From JBBTYZ01 sp038061595 (GTDB taxonomy: Bacteria > Patescibacteriota > Minisyncoccia > UBA6257 > GWB1-50-10), in contig JBBTYZ010000004.1 in NCBI GenBank assembly GCA_038061595.1, positions 1 to 17,339 of the forward strand: DNA of 17,339 nt, given 5' to 3'. Below the pieces are notes generated by a model that saw nothing but the letters and a program-made list of their open reading frames with translations, searched no databases and was not told where the DNA came from. The number at the start of each line of letters is the position of its first letter. Within the stretch, counting starts at the first letter, position 1. The position numbers were made by a program, and so were the translations under genes. Shown in pieces: positions 1 through 7,958 of this stretch.

Positions 1-1715
1 TTTTTGACGGTGGGCCGGGGGAAAAATATCATGGCTTTTTTGATTCAGCCTTGGAAAAATTTTCAAAAACCCCGCCCGAAGGAGAAAACTTGCGAAATGT
101 TGCAGAAAGAGTTTTTGATTTTGTTTCTGAGATTGAAAAGAAATACGAAAACAAAACCATCTTGATTGTTTCTCACGAATCTACGATTTGGATGTTGGAA
201 ACGACGATGTCCGGTTGGTCTGAGGTAGAATCAGCCAATAAAAAACAACTTCATTCAGATGATTTTATTAAGCCGGCTGAGTTTAGAAAAGTTGAATTTC
301 TTCTCTTGCCAAGAAATGAAGACGGATTTGTTTATTTGCACAGGCCTTATATTGACGGAGTTGTTTTCCCTTGTCGTACTTGTAATGGAGAGATGAGGCG
401 CATTAAAGAGCTTGCTGATGTCTGGTTTGATTCCGGCGCAATGCCTTTCGCCCAAAACAATTATCCGAAAAACAAAAAAATTGAATTTCCTGCCGATTAT
501 ATTTCCGAGGCAGTTGACCAGACACGCGGGTGGTTTTATACACTCCTTGCGGTTGCAACCCTTATGGGCAAGAGAAACCCATACAAAAATGTCATTTGCT
601 TGGGACATGTATTAGATAAGGGCGGACAGAAAATGTCTAAGTCAAAAGGCAATGTGGTGGATCCATGGATCATGATAGAAAAATACGGAGTGGATGCCGT
701 GAGATGGTATTTCTATACGGTGAACGGGCCCGGAGAGCCGAAAAAATTTGATGAAGCGGACCTGGGAAAAACATTGAGACAATTTATCTCGCTCGTCTAC
801 AATTCATATATTTTTTATGAGACGTATGCGCAGAAAGGTAAAATTGCTGCGCCGAAAAAACAGAGTGTTTTAGACAAGTGGATTTTAGTGCGACTTAACG
901 AAACCATTGAAAAGTCTAAAAAACATTTGGACAAATATGAGGTTGGTGAATCGGCAAGAAAGATAGAGGAATTTGCCGGAGATTTGTCCAGGTGGTACAT
1001 AAGGCGTTCCCGCAGGAGATTGCAGAAGCCTGAAAGCGAAAAAGATTATGAATCGGCTTCATACACGCTTGGCTTCGCTCTTACGGAGTTAAGCAAGCTT
1101 ATAGCGCCGTTTGCGCCATTTTTTAGCGAAGCTTTGTATAAATCTTTAGTCCCAGAACACATCGCTTCGGTTCATTTAGAGGAGTGGCCACAAATATCAA
1201 AGTTGGGTGGGGGTAAAAAAATATTGACTGATATGGAGGAAGTGAGACGCGTGGCCACATTGGTTTTGGCAAAGCGTTCCGAAGCAGGCATTAAAGTTAG
1301 ACAGCCGCTTGCAGAATTAACCCTTAAAAATGAATTATTAAAAGGCAAAAAAGAATTGTTGGATATCTTGCAAGATGAGGTAAATGTTAAGCGGATTGTT
1401 TTTGATAAGAAGTTAAAAGAAGAAGCAGTGCTTGATACTAAAATAACAGGCGAACTAAAAGAAGAGGGTTGGCTTCGGGATTTTGTGCGCACTGTTCAGG
1501 GCTTAAGACAGGATGCAAGGCTGGAGCCAAAAGACAAAGCTATTTTATCGGTTCAGACGGCAAGCGAACTCAGGGATATTCTTGGAAGGAACGAAGGCTT
1601 TATAAAACGGGAAGTCGGGGTAACGGCAATTGAATACAAGCGTTCTGATAAGTTTGATGCGGCACTAGATACAAGATTGGACGAATGGCCTCTTTGGGTT
1701 GGTTTGCGTAAGTGA
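1..1715 (+). CDS. ileS: Isoleucyl-tRNA synthetase, C-terminal part (5' end outside window), with histidine-phosphatase-like insert
   Basis: Charges tRNA-Ile with isoleucine in the cytoplasm. The frame is open from codon 3 to the TGA at 1713-1715, so the gene enters from the left; a TTG at 51 is internal. From about 3 to 220 the protein resembles the C-terminal half of a histidine phosphatase, with a SHE motif at 171-179 where the second catalytic His of that family lies. It then resumes typical type II (eukaryote-like) IleS: 'YLHRPYIDGVVFP', a Cys-x-x-Cys zinc-type pair near 375, 'DVWFDSGAMPFAQ', KMSKS at 630-644, and the anticodon-binding helical domain with 'LSRWYIRRSR'. The ligase part looks intact. 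Identity is certain; the insert's activity is unknown because its first catalytic motif (RHG) would lie upstream. No terminator follows. Confidence 0.96.
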   Translation, partial: FDGGPGEKYHGFFDSALEKFSKTPPEGENLRNVAERVFDFVSEIEKKYENKTILIVSHESTIWMLETTMSGWSEVESANKKQLHSDDFIKPAEFRKVEFLLLPRNEDGFVYLHRPYIDGVVFPCRTCNGEMRRIKELADVWFDSGAMPFAQNNYPKNKKIEFPADYISEAVDQTRGWFYTLLAVATLMGKRNPYKNVICLGHVLDKGGQKMSKSKGNVVDPWIMIEKYGVDAVRWYFYTVNGPGEPKKFDEADLGKTLRQFISLVYNSYIFYETYAQKGKIAAPKKQSVLDKWILVRLNETIEKSKKHLDKYEVGESARKIEEFAGDLSRWYIRRSRRRLQKPESEKDYESASYTLGFALTELSKLIAPFAPFFSEALYKSLVPEHIASVHLEEWPQISKLGGGKKILTDMEEVRRVATLVLAKRSEAGIKVRQPLAELTLKNELLKGKKELLDILQDEVNVKRIVFDKKLKEEAVLDTKITGELKEEGWLRDFVRTVQGLRQDARLEPKDKAILSVQTASELRDILGRNEGFIKREVGVTAIEYKRSDKFDAALDTRLDEWPLWVGLRK

Positions 1716-1717
1716 TT

Positions 1718-1746
1718 TTGAAGAAGCAAATAAAAGGTATTATCAT
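1718..1746 (+). promoter_or_regulatory. Possible sigma-70 promoter for the tonB-like gene
   Basis: TTGAAG at 1718-1723 and TATCAT at 1741-1746 are separated by 17 bp, just after the ileS stop. The same -10 hexamer occurs in the promoter of the next gene. Transcription would start about 45 nt before the TonB start. The -35 is imperfect, so confidence is modest. Confidence 0.4.
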
Positions 1747-1795
1747 TAAGTTAGATCTTATTAATCTGTAATTTCAGCCGAACGGAGGGCCCTTA

Positions 1796-2491
1796 ATGCT
1801 CACCAATCTTTTGGCATCCAAGCCGAAAAAGCAGCGCACGGCTGGGGTGATGATGTTTAGCTTGATTACTCACATCGTTATTATAGTGGCGGCTACATAC
1901 GCAACCCTACAAGCTGTGACTGTCGTGAAAGAAAAAAGAGAAGAAAATATTAGTTTTGTTGAGGCTCCAAAGAACGAACCGCCTCCTCAACCAAAAGTGG
2001 TTCAGCAGAGGATTACGGTGGCCACGCCCCCAAAAGGCTTTCAAGTGCTTATAGCGCCTATAAACATCCCGGATTTTCTGCCAAAGATAGATCCAAATAT
2101 AAAGGTTACGGACGAAAAAGATTTTACTGGCAAGGGCGTGCAGGGCGGTATTGGTGCGGGTGTGGGTAGTGCTCCTATCAACCCAGACCAACCATTCTCC
2201 GATGATCAGGTAGATAGAACGGTGATGCAGTTGCCCAATTCGGCCAGGCCGCGCTATCCAGATATGCTTAGGTCTGCTGGCGTAGAGGGTGAAGTTCTGG
2301 CACAGTTTGTTGTGGACACGACGGGTCGGGTGGAGGTTAATACATTTAAAGTTTTAAGAACTTCGCATGAGATGTTTACCAATGCGGTCCGTAATGTACT
2401 GCCGAACATGATGTTTTCTCCGGCGGAAGTTAACGGAATAAAAGTTAAGCAGTTGGTTCAGCAGCCTTTCACATTCACTATAAGAAGATAG
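1796..2491 (+). CDS. TonB-family energy transducer (Gemmatimonadota-like)
   Basis: TonB proteins couple inner-membrane proton motive force from ExbB/ExbD to outer-membrane receptors. This 231-residue protein has a short cytoplasmic N-terminus ('LLASKPKKQRTAG'), one membrane segment at about 19-40, a Pro-rich linker (EPPPQP near 61-66), a Gly-rich segment near 113-125, and a TonB C-terminal domain from about 141 to the end ('RYPDMLRSAGVEGEVLAQF', 'VVDTTGR', 'FSPAEVNGIKVKQLVQ'). From memory, the N-terminal motif, the 'KGFQVL.AP' segment and the C-terminal domain closely resemble TonB proteins of Gemmatimonadota. A GGAGGG Shine-Dalgarno at 1784-1789, 6 nt before ATG, fixes the start. No exbB, exbD or receptor gene is in the window. 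In a CPR cell, usually thought to lack an outer membrane, its role is unclear. GC rises towards the 3' part. Confidence 0.88.
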   Translation: MLTNLLASKPKKQRTAGVMMFSLITHIVIIVAATYATLQAVTVVKEKREENISFVEAPKNEPPPQPKVVQQRITVATPPKGFQVLIAPINIPDFLPKIDPNIKVTDEKDFTGKGVQGGIGAGVGSAPINPDQPFSDDQVDRTVMQLPNSARPRYPDMLRSAGVEGEVLAQFVVDTTGRVEVNTFKVLRTSHEMFTNAVRNVLPNMMFSPAEVNGIKVKQLVQQPFTFTIRR

Positions 2492-2504
2492 TTATTGTTT
2501 TAAA

Positions 2505-2529
2505 AAACGTCATGAAATTCATGGCGTTT
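2505..2529 (+). terminator. Hairpin terminator after the tonB-like gene
   Basis: AAACGTCATGAA (2505-2516) pairs with TTCATGGCGTTT (2518-2529), allowing one G-U pair, followed by ATTGTTTCT. It lies 13 nt after the TonB stop. The U-tract is short, so efficiency is uncertain. Confidence 0.6.
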
Positions 2530-2558
2530 ATTGTTTCTATCCCAAAAGAGTCATTCTA

Positions 2559-2586
2559 TTGACAAATTGGTTGATTATGTTATCAT
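2559..2586 (+). promoter_or_regulatory. Near-consensus sigma-70 promoter of the GC-rich lipoprotein gene
   Basis: A perfect -35 TTGACA (2559-2564), a 16-bp spacer, and TATCAT (2581-2586) preceded by an extended -10 TG at 2578-2579. Transcription would start near 2593, about 30 nt before the ATG at 2624. The promoter is AT-rich, unlike the gene it drives. Confidence 0.75.
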
Positions 2587-2623
2587 TACCTCCAGTTCCA
2601 CACATTTAACGGAGGATTTTCCG

Positions 2624-3349
2624 ATGCGAAGAATGTTCGTTTCTACGGCACTCGTGTCGCTCGTCATCGCTGTTGCTTGTTCTGGTGGTTCGTCTGCGGA
2701 TGATTTCGCGAAGCCCGATGAGCTCGCGGCCCAGACGTTGCAGGCTCCACTTATTGTTCCTATCGATTCCGAGGCAATCCGTGTGCAGGATCAGCGCGTG
2801 GCCGTTCAGCAGTTCATCGCCAAGCACGACTCGTTGGGCAAGCTTCCGGCGTGGTACACCACATCCGGCGGCGGGCGCCACATCTGCGACGTGGAGGGAC
2901 ACTTCAAGGCGGCCGAGAGTATCGGCGACCTGAGGTCGGGCATCGCCGACACGGATCTCGGCGGCGCTTTCGAGGAGAAGCACAAGGAAGCGACGCTGGA
3001 CTTCGTCCGCGCCGTTTTCCGGGATGGATTCGTGAGCTGTCCGAACAGCGACCGCTTTGCTGAGCCGTGGTTCATGTACCTCGACCAGGCGCGCGACGCG
3101 ATGCTCACGGACAGTCTTACGCCCGAGAATGTCGGTCTAACCGTTGTGCAGATGAACACGTTTCTGCTCACCGCCGCGCGGCAGGCCGTCAAGAACTACA
3201 AGCTCGCCGAGTACATCAAAAACGATGGCGGAGGCGAGGCCTGGCCGGAGCCACATCTCGTGGACATTTTCGCGAGGAAGTACCAGTTCACGGCCGAACA
3301 GCTCGGTCTGAACAAGGCAGATCTCGACAGGTACCTCCGTAGTCGGTAG
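2624..3349 (+). CDS. Predicted secreted lipoprotein of unknown function, GC-rich and probably acquired
   Basis: Not recognised. A 241-residue protein with a basic N-terminus (MRR), a hydrophobic stretch at 5-18 and a lipobox-like AVAC ending at Cys19, which suggests a lipoprotein signal peptide. The mature part is soluble, hydrophilic and mostly helical in appearance, with two further cysteines ('HICD' and 'VSCP') that could form a disulfide, and no repeats. The start is the ATG at 2624, because GGAGG at 2611-2615 sits 8 nt upstream; an in-frame ATG at 2531 lies upstream of the promoter. Composition is striking: hand counts of two 60-bp rows give 58% and 68% GC, against about 33% in a row from the neighbouring trpS. 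Promoter and terminator flank it closely, making a one-gene cassette. The coding call is firm because only this frame gives a signal peptide and balanced residues. Confidence 0.82.
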   Translation: MRRMFVSTALVSLVIAVACSGGSSADDFAKPDELAAQTLQAPLIVPIDSEAIRVQDQRVAVQQFIAKHDSLGKLPAWYTTSGGGRHICDVEGHFKAAESIGDLRSGIADTDLGGAFEEKHKEATLDFVRAVFRDGFVSCPNSDRFAEPWFMYLDQARDAMLTDSLTPENVGLTVVQMNTFLLTAARQAVKNYKLAEYIKNDGGGEAWPEPHLVDIFARKYQFTAEQLGLNKADLDRYLRSR

Positions 3350-3381
3350 GGAGGCTACGGATCAGCCCCTGAGAAAAACAA

Positions 3382-3406
3382 AGCGCCACGAACAGTTCGT
3401 GGCGCT
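3382..3406. terminator. Bidirectional rho-independent terminator between the lipoprotein gene and trpS
   Basis: A perfect 11-bp stem AGCGCCACGAA (3382-3392) / TTCGTGGCGCT (3396-3406) with loop CAG. It is followed by T-rich sequence to 3416 on the plus strand and by a T-run on the minus strand. It can end both the plus-strand lipoprotein gene and the convergent trpS transcript. Confidence 0.92.
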
Positions 3407-3430
3407 TTTTCTTTTTATAAAACTTATTTG

Positions 3431-4465
3431 CTAAATTAAGAGGCCGATTTTCTTTTTAACCTCTTCTAGTTTTTTCGAGGCGACGGCACTGGCCTTCTTA
3501 CTTCCATCCACCAAAACCTTTTTTACAGCTGCCGGTTTTAATTTTCTCTTCGCCTCTTGGAATGGTGCAAGTGCGTTAATCACAACTTCGGCAAGTTCGG
3601 ATTTGAATTCAGAGTAGGTTTTGTTTTTAAATTTACTTTCTATTTCTTTCAACGATTTTTCGGAGAGAGCAGAATAAATAAGCATTAAATTGCTTATTGC
3701 CGGCTTATTTTCTAAATCATATTTTATTTCTTTCCCTGAGTCGGTTACGGCTCTTTTTATTTTTTCTCTTATCTCGTCTGGAGAGTCGTCTAAAAACAGG
3801 CATCCAGCAGGACGCGACTTAGACATCTTTTTAGTCGCGTCATCAAGGCTCATTAGGCGCGGGACATTCGTAAGGAGGGGTTGTGGCTCAATAAATGTTT
3901 CGCCAAATTTGTTGTTGAATTTTCTCACGAGAGTTCGTGCAAGCTCGAGATGTTGAAGCTGATCATGTCCCACTGGCACAAGTTTGGCATTGTAGAGAAT
4001 TATATCGGCTGTCATAAGCACGGGGTAAGCCGCCAGCCCAAAGTTGCTTTCTTCCACTGCTTTTTCAAAATCCTCTTTGGAGGAAATTTGACCCTCTTTT
4101 AACTTGAGCGTTTGCAGAACCTTTTCTTTAAAAGCCGTCATTCTCATTAATTCGCTTACGGGCATAAGCGGACTTAAAACTTGATAGAGTTCATAATGCG
4201 CCGGAACTTTTGATTGAACAAAAATGATTGATTTTTTAGGATTTAAGCCGGCAGCTAAAAAATCCGCACCCAAGTTAGGGATATTGCTTTGTAAATCTTT
4301 GGGGTTGGGATTCTCGGTAAGCGCATGTAAATCCGCAATAAAAAAATAGCAGTTATATTTTCCTGAATTTTGAAGCTCCACAAAGTTTTTGAGGGCTCCT
4401 AAATAATTTCCTAAGTGCAATCTTCCGGTGGGCTGGATTCCTGAGATAAGAGTAGGTTTTGCCAT
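3431..4465 (-). CDS. trpS: Tryptophanyl-tRNA synthetase
   Basis: Class I aminoacyl-tRNA synthetase that joins tryptophan to tRNA-Trp. The 344-residue protein is of normal bacterial length. It shows the N-terminal 'SGIQPTGRLHLGNYLGA' with the HIGH-type motif HLGN at residues 17-20, 'ADLHALT' at 44-50, 'PVGHDQLQHLELAR' for the adenylate site, and KMSKS at 213-217. A Lys/Glu-rich insertion follows the 'MTAFKEK' segment, as in many bacterial TrpRS. The start is 5 nt after the rnj stop, so the two genes are almost certainly co-transcribed. The only Shine-Dalgarno candidate is a weak GAG. It ends at the bidirectional terminator near 3382-3416. Confidence 0.98.
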   Translation of the reverse strand: MAKPTLISGIQPTGRLHLGNYLGALKNFVELQNSGKYNCYFFIADLHALTENPNPKDLQSNIPNLGADFLAAGLNPKKSIIFVQSKVPAHYELYQVLSPLMPVSELMRMTAFKEKVLQTLKLKEGQISSKEDFEKAVEESNFGLAAYPVLMTADIILYNAKLVPVGHDQLQHLELARTLVRKFNNKFGETFIEPQPLLTNVPRLMSLDDATKKMSKSRPAGCLFLDDSPDEIREKIKRAVTDSGKEIKYDLENKPAISNLMLIYSALSEKSLKEIESKFKNKTYSEFKSELAEVVINALAPFQEAKRKLKPAAVKKVLVDGSKKASAVASKKLEEVKKKIGLLI

Positions 4466-4470
4466 ATTTG

Positions 4471-6219
4471 TTATATCTCTATTATAACAGGCAATATCAT
4501 CGGTCTCCGCTTTGTTTTGTTGTATAAGAACTGTCCGATTTGGTCGCGTATAAGAGTTTTAACATAGTCAGCGTCAACGTTTTGATAGCGGGGGATTCTT
4601 CCGATAATGCCTCTTATTTTTCTTCTTATCTCATCTAACATGTCTTGGTTTTCTTTAAGATATATGAACCCGCGTGAAATAATGTCGGGATTCTTAAGGA
4701 TTCTACCGGTTTCCCTGTTCAAGGAGGTGATTATAACCACCATTCCTTCTTGAGCGAGGGTTCTGCGATCGCGGAGAACTATTTCTCCAACATCTCCGAC
4801 ACCAAGGCCATCCACCATTACGTAATAAGCCGGTACTTGTTCGTCGGTTAGTCTTGCAGAATCTTTTTTAAATTCCACAACAACGCCGTTGTCCGCTAAA
4901 ATGGTATTTTTTGGTTCTAAACCAAGAGCTTCTTGAGCGAGCTTTGCGTTTCTCCAACGCATGAAATAATAACCGTGAATAGGAAGAAAATGTTTCGGTT
5001 TTACGAGTTTCATAACGATTTTCAATTCTTCTTGCGGCGCATGGCCGGAAGAATGTATGTCTAACATCTTGTAGTGATAGATGGTTGCCCCCTGCCGAGC
5101 AAGATTGTCTTTGAGGGTTTGAACACTGCGCTCATTTCCAGGAACGATGGAAGAAGAGAGCACAACCGTATCCGTTGATTTTATTTTAATGTGTCGGTGT
5201 TCTCCATTCGCTATGCGCATAAAACTTCCTTTTGGTTCGCCTTGCGCTCCAGTGCAGAGCAGTAAGAGCTTGTTGTCGTGGTATTTACCAATATCTTCAA
5301 GCGGAACTATTGTGCCCTTCTGAATTTTTAAGTAACCCAGGTTTTGAGTAATCTGAATGTTTGTTTTCATGGATAAGCCGCTTATCGCAACCTTCCTTCC
5401 AAGCTTCTCGGCAATCTTGATTATCTCTCCAAGGCGATCCAAGAGTGACGCAAATGTGCCCACGAGAATGCGACCTTCTGCAGCCTTGAACAGTTTTTCA
5501 AGCTCTGCCTCAACTACGCGTTCCGAAAGCGAAAAGCCGGGAACCTCAGATGCGGTTGAGTCTAATAGAAGCGTGTGAACGTTTTGTTCGCCAACCCACT
5601 TCCAAGAATCCATTCCTTTTGGTTTTCCGTCGTGGTCGTAATCGAATTTAAATTCTCCCGGATGAACGATATTTCCAATTGGTGTGTGGATTATTATGCC
5701 TACGCCTTCCGGGATATTGTGTATGACATCAAAAAATGTAGCTGAAAAATTCTCTGATATTTTGTGAGTTTCACCCCCCTTAATGAATTGGAAAACTAAT
5801 TTCGGCATGTTCGGGAAATCATCTTGTCTCTTCAAGATTATTTCTTTTGTTATGCTCGTTGCGTATATAACCGGGTTGCCTAATTTTCCCATCAAGTGTG
5901 GGAGCGCTCCGATGTGGTCGTAGTGACCGTGGGTTATGATTACACCCTTTATCTTTTCCTTTCTCTCTTCTAAGTACGTGGTGTTTGGGATGATGTAATC
6001 TATCCCGGGCGTTTCTTCTTCGGGGAATTGCAAGCCCATATCTATAATGAGTATCTCGTCTTTGTATTCAAAGAACATCATGTTGCGACCGATTTCTTCG
6101 AGGCCGCCCAATGCTACAAAACGTACTGTCGAATCTTTTTCTGTGTCGTGCTTAATAGCTGCGGGTTTGGCCACAGGCGTTATATTTCTTTTTGGTATTT
6201 TTGGTGGTCTTGGAACCAT
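4471..6219 (-). CDS. rnj: Ribonuclease J
   Basis: A metallo-beta-lactamase/beta-CASP nuclease with 5'-3' exonuclease and endonuclease activity, acting in mRNA decay and rRNA maturation. The 582-residue protein has a 30-residue Pro/Lys-rich N-terminal extension, then 'VRFVALGGLEEIGRN', the metal-binding motif HGHYDH at 97-102, 'TFFDVIHNIPEGVG', 'FKFDYDHDGKP', beta-CASP motifs such as 'LCTGAQGEPKGSFMRIA' and 'SSGHAPQEELK', and 'FLPIHGYYFMR'. The C-terminal domain is complete ('GRIPRYQNVDAD'). The ATG at 6217-6219 lacks a Shine-Dalgarno. It is the first protein gene of an rnj-trpS pair, downstream of tRNA-Leu on the same strand. The cell also carries RNase Y at 11394, the other major Gram-positive-type decay enzyme. 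Confidence 0.97.
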   Translation of the reverse strand: MVPRPPKIPKRNITPVAKPAAIKHDTEKDSTVRFVALGGLEEIGRNMMFFEYKDEILIIDMGLQFPEEETPGIDYIIPNTTYLEERKEKIKGVIITHGHYDHIGALPHLMGKLGNPVIYATSITKEIILKRQDDFPNMPKLVFQFIKGGETHKISENFSATFFDVIHNIPEGVGIIIHTPIGNIVHPGEFKFDYDHDGKPKGMDSWKWVGEQNVHTLLLDSTASEVPGFSLSERVVEAELEKLFKAAEGRILVGTFASLLDRLGEIIKIAEKLGRKVAISGLSMKTNIQITQNLGYLKIQKGTIVPLEDIGKYHDNKLLLLCTGAQGEPKGSFMRIANGEHRHIKIKSTDTVVLSSSIVPGNERSVQTLKDNLARQGATIYHYKMLDIHSSGHAPQEELKIVMKLVKPKHFLPIHGYYFMRWRNAKLAQEALGLEPKNTILADNGVVVEFKKDSARLTDEQVPAYYVMVDGLGVGDVGEIVLRDRRTLAQEGMVVIITSLNRETGRILKNPDIISRGFIYLKENQDMLDEIRRKIRGIIGRIPRYQNVDADYVKTLIRDQIGQFLYNKTKRRPMILPVIIEI

Positions 6220-6263
6220 ATGTTTTATCTTTTATATAATTTTTATTTTTTTGACCTTTGTTG

Positions 6264-6347
6264 TGCCGCGGGAGAGATTCGAACTCTCATGGCCTTGCGA
6301 CCGCTGACTCCTGAAGCCAGTGCGTCTGCCAATTCCGCCACCGCGGC
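6264..6347 (-). tRNA. tRNA-Leu (CAG)
   Basis: The minus strand folds as a class II tRNA: acceptor GCCGCGG/CCGCGGC with discriminator A, D-arm 'GGCGGAATTGGCAGACGC', anticodon stem CTGGC/GTCAG around loop TTCAGGA (anticodon CAG), a long variable arm with GGTC/GGCC, and T-arm GAGAG-TTCGAAT-CTCTC. The sequence closely parallels E. coli tRNA-Leu(CAG). CCA is not encoded. It starts 3 nt after the stop codon of the solute-binding protein gene, so it is probably excised from a shared transcript. Confidence 0.97.
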
Positions 6348-6350
6348 TTA

Positions 6351-7958
6351 TTATCTTATTACTCTTACTTTCGAGAAGTACCATTTGTTAATTTCGTTGA
6401 ATCTGTCGGATGCTCTCGCCACATACTTGCCATCTTGGAAGTAAAAACCTAGTAGATTTTGCGTATGGATATAGGTATAAGGCAGCGAGAAAAGGAAAGC
6501 CGCTGGATTATCCTGTGTTATGAGGCTTTGAGCGTTTTGGGCGATGGATTTACGCTCTTCTAGGCTCGGAGTGCGTCTTAATGTCTCAAGTAGATTATCA
6601 ACTTTCACATTTTTATACAAGGCAAGATTTAGGCCTGGGTAAAAACGTTGGGATGAATGCCAAAAAGGATAAAGATCCATCGTATTATCGAGGGCGTTTC
6701 CAAAAAGAATCATTTCGTAATTATTCGGTTTCACAACATTTTCTAATAGTTCGTCAGGGCTTAGGGAAACGATATTAACCTCGTTAATGCCAGCGGCAAG
6801 CCAGTCGGACTTTATCATTTCTGCTGCGCTGATTAGAAAATCGACCTTGGGAGTTATAAGCGTAAGGGATATCTTTTTAGTGTTAGAAGAATCTATTTTC
6901 TTTTTGGCATCTTCTGGGTTGTATGTTACCACCGCTTCCGTGCCCACCTCCATAAACTTACCCAATGGGCCATTTATCATCTCGGCGTTTCCCGAAAAAA
7001 TTTCTTTATTTATGCTCTCTTTGTTAATAGCTTCTTGGAGCGCGATGCGAAGATTTTTATCTTTTAAAACGGGATTAGTATTAGGATTAAAGAAAATAGC
7101 ATAATAGCGGGGCATAGGAATCTTATTTACAGCCAGTCCGGAATTGAAATTCTTTTCGTCAATCAGATTCAAGGAGCCAAAGCCATCTATTTTTCTCAAG
7201 GCAAAATCATTTTCTATGCTTTTTATGTCTTCGTAGAATTTAAAATAGAAATCGTTCACGAATGGTTTCTCTTTGGAATAGTTCTCATTCGCGACCAGAT
7301 GGTAACTTGTTATAAATCCATCGCGCCTTCTCGATAATTCTTTCAAGCGATATGGGCCAGAACCAACTGGTTCTAGGTTGTAAGAAGAAAGTTTAAGATT
7401 GGAGGACGGCACGCTGCCAAAAATGTGTTTAGGTATTATGGGGAGCCGATTCATGTTTTCCTCAAAGAACACATAAGGGTTGCGTAAGGTTAATGAAACT
7501 CGAACTTCGCTTATTCGCTCTGCTACAACCCCGTTCCAGCTTTTAGCGAGTGGTGAGCGAGTAGTGGGGTCTTGTACCGTCTCAATTGTGAAGATTACAT
7601 CGTTTGCGTTGAGCGGTTGGTCGTCATCCCACCTCAAACCCTCTTTTAGTTTCAACACGTAGACTTTTCCATCCTCTTTAATCTCATAATCTTGGATTAG
7701 ATCGGTAAGGCTGCTATATATTAGCTTGCTTATGTCTTCATCAACTGGATTAGAAGATATTATGGGGTTCAAGGCAATTGGTTGGCCGATTACTCCTTCG
7801 CGATAAGCTCCGCCTGCGACTGGAACCCAGATATTGTTTTCTTCTAGAGCGATTGAGGTTCTTGTAATAAAAGACAGAACCAACACTATGGCCGAAATAA
7901 CAATAACCACTTGTTCTTTATAAGAAAGGACTCCTCTAATTTTTTTTATCAAATTCAT
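6351..7958 (-). CDS. ABC transporter substrate-binding protein, family 5 (peptide/nickel type)
   Basis: An extracytoplasmic solute-binding protein of the DppA/OppA (SBP_bac_5) family, which captures peptides or similar ligands for an ABC importer. It has 535 residues, typical length. A positively charged N-terminus and a membrane segment at about 17-35, without a clear cleavage or lipobox site, suggest a membrane-anchored protein. Residues 105-126 carry the family pattern 'KEGLRWDDDQPLNANDVIF'. Further on come 'SGPYRLKEL', 'YAIFFNPN' and 'LRIALQEAINKE'. No permease or ATPase gene is adjacent, so the transporter is not encoded here. The ATG lies inside one arm of a 22-bp inverted repeat (7953-7974/8044-8065) and has no convincing Shine-Dalgarno; a TTG three codons in is an alternative start. 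Confidence 0.93.
   Translation of the reverse strand: MNLIKKIRGVLSYKEQVVIVISAIVLVLSFITRTSIALEENNIWVPVAGGAYREGVIGQPIALNPIISSNPVDEDISKLIYSSLTDLIQDYEIKEDGKVYVLKLKEGLRWDDDQPLNANDVIFTIETVQDPTTRSPLAKSWNGVVAERISEVRVSLTLRNPYVFFEENMNRLPIIPKHIFGSVPSSNLKLSSYNLEPVGSGPYRLKELSRRRDGFITSYHLVANENYSKEKPFVNDFYFKFYEDIKSIENDFALRKIDGFGSLNLIDEKNFNSGLAVNKIPMPRYYAIFFNPNTNPVLKDKNLRIALQEAINKESINKEIFSGNAEMINGPLGKFMEVGTEAVVTYNPEDAKKKIDSSNTKKISLTLITPKVDFLISAAEMIKSDWLAAGINEVNIVSLSPDELLENVVKPNNYEMILFGNALDNTMDLYPFWHSSQRFYPGLNLALYKNVKVDNLLETLRRTPSLEERKSIAQNAQSLITQDNPAAFLFSLPYTYIHTQNLLGFYFQDGKYVARASDRFNEINKWYFSKVRVIR

Noticed and set aside
2531..2623. Upstream ATG for the lipoprotein gene
   Set aside because: It lies before the -35 box and would hide the signal peptide; the ATG at 2624 has a well-placed GGAGG.
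6028..6444. 138-residue open frame on the plus strand across tRNA-Leu
   Set aside because: It runs antisense to rnj, the tRNA and the solute-binding protein gene and has Cys/Tyr/Phe-rich, non-protein-like composition.
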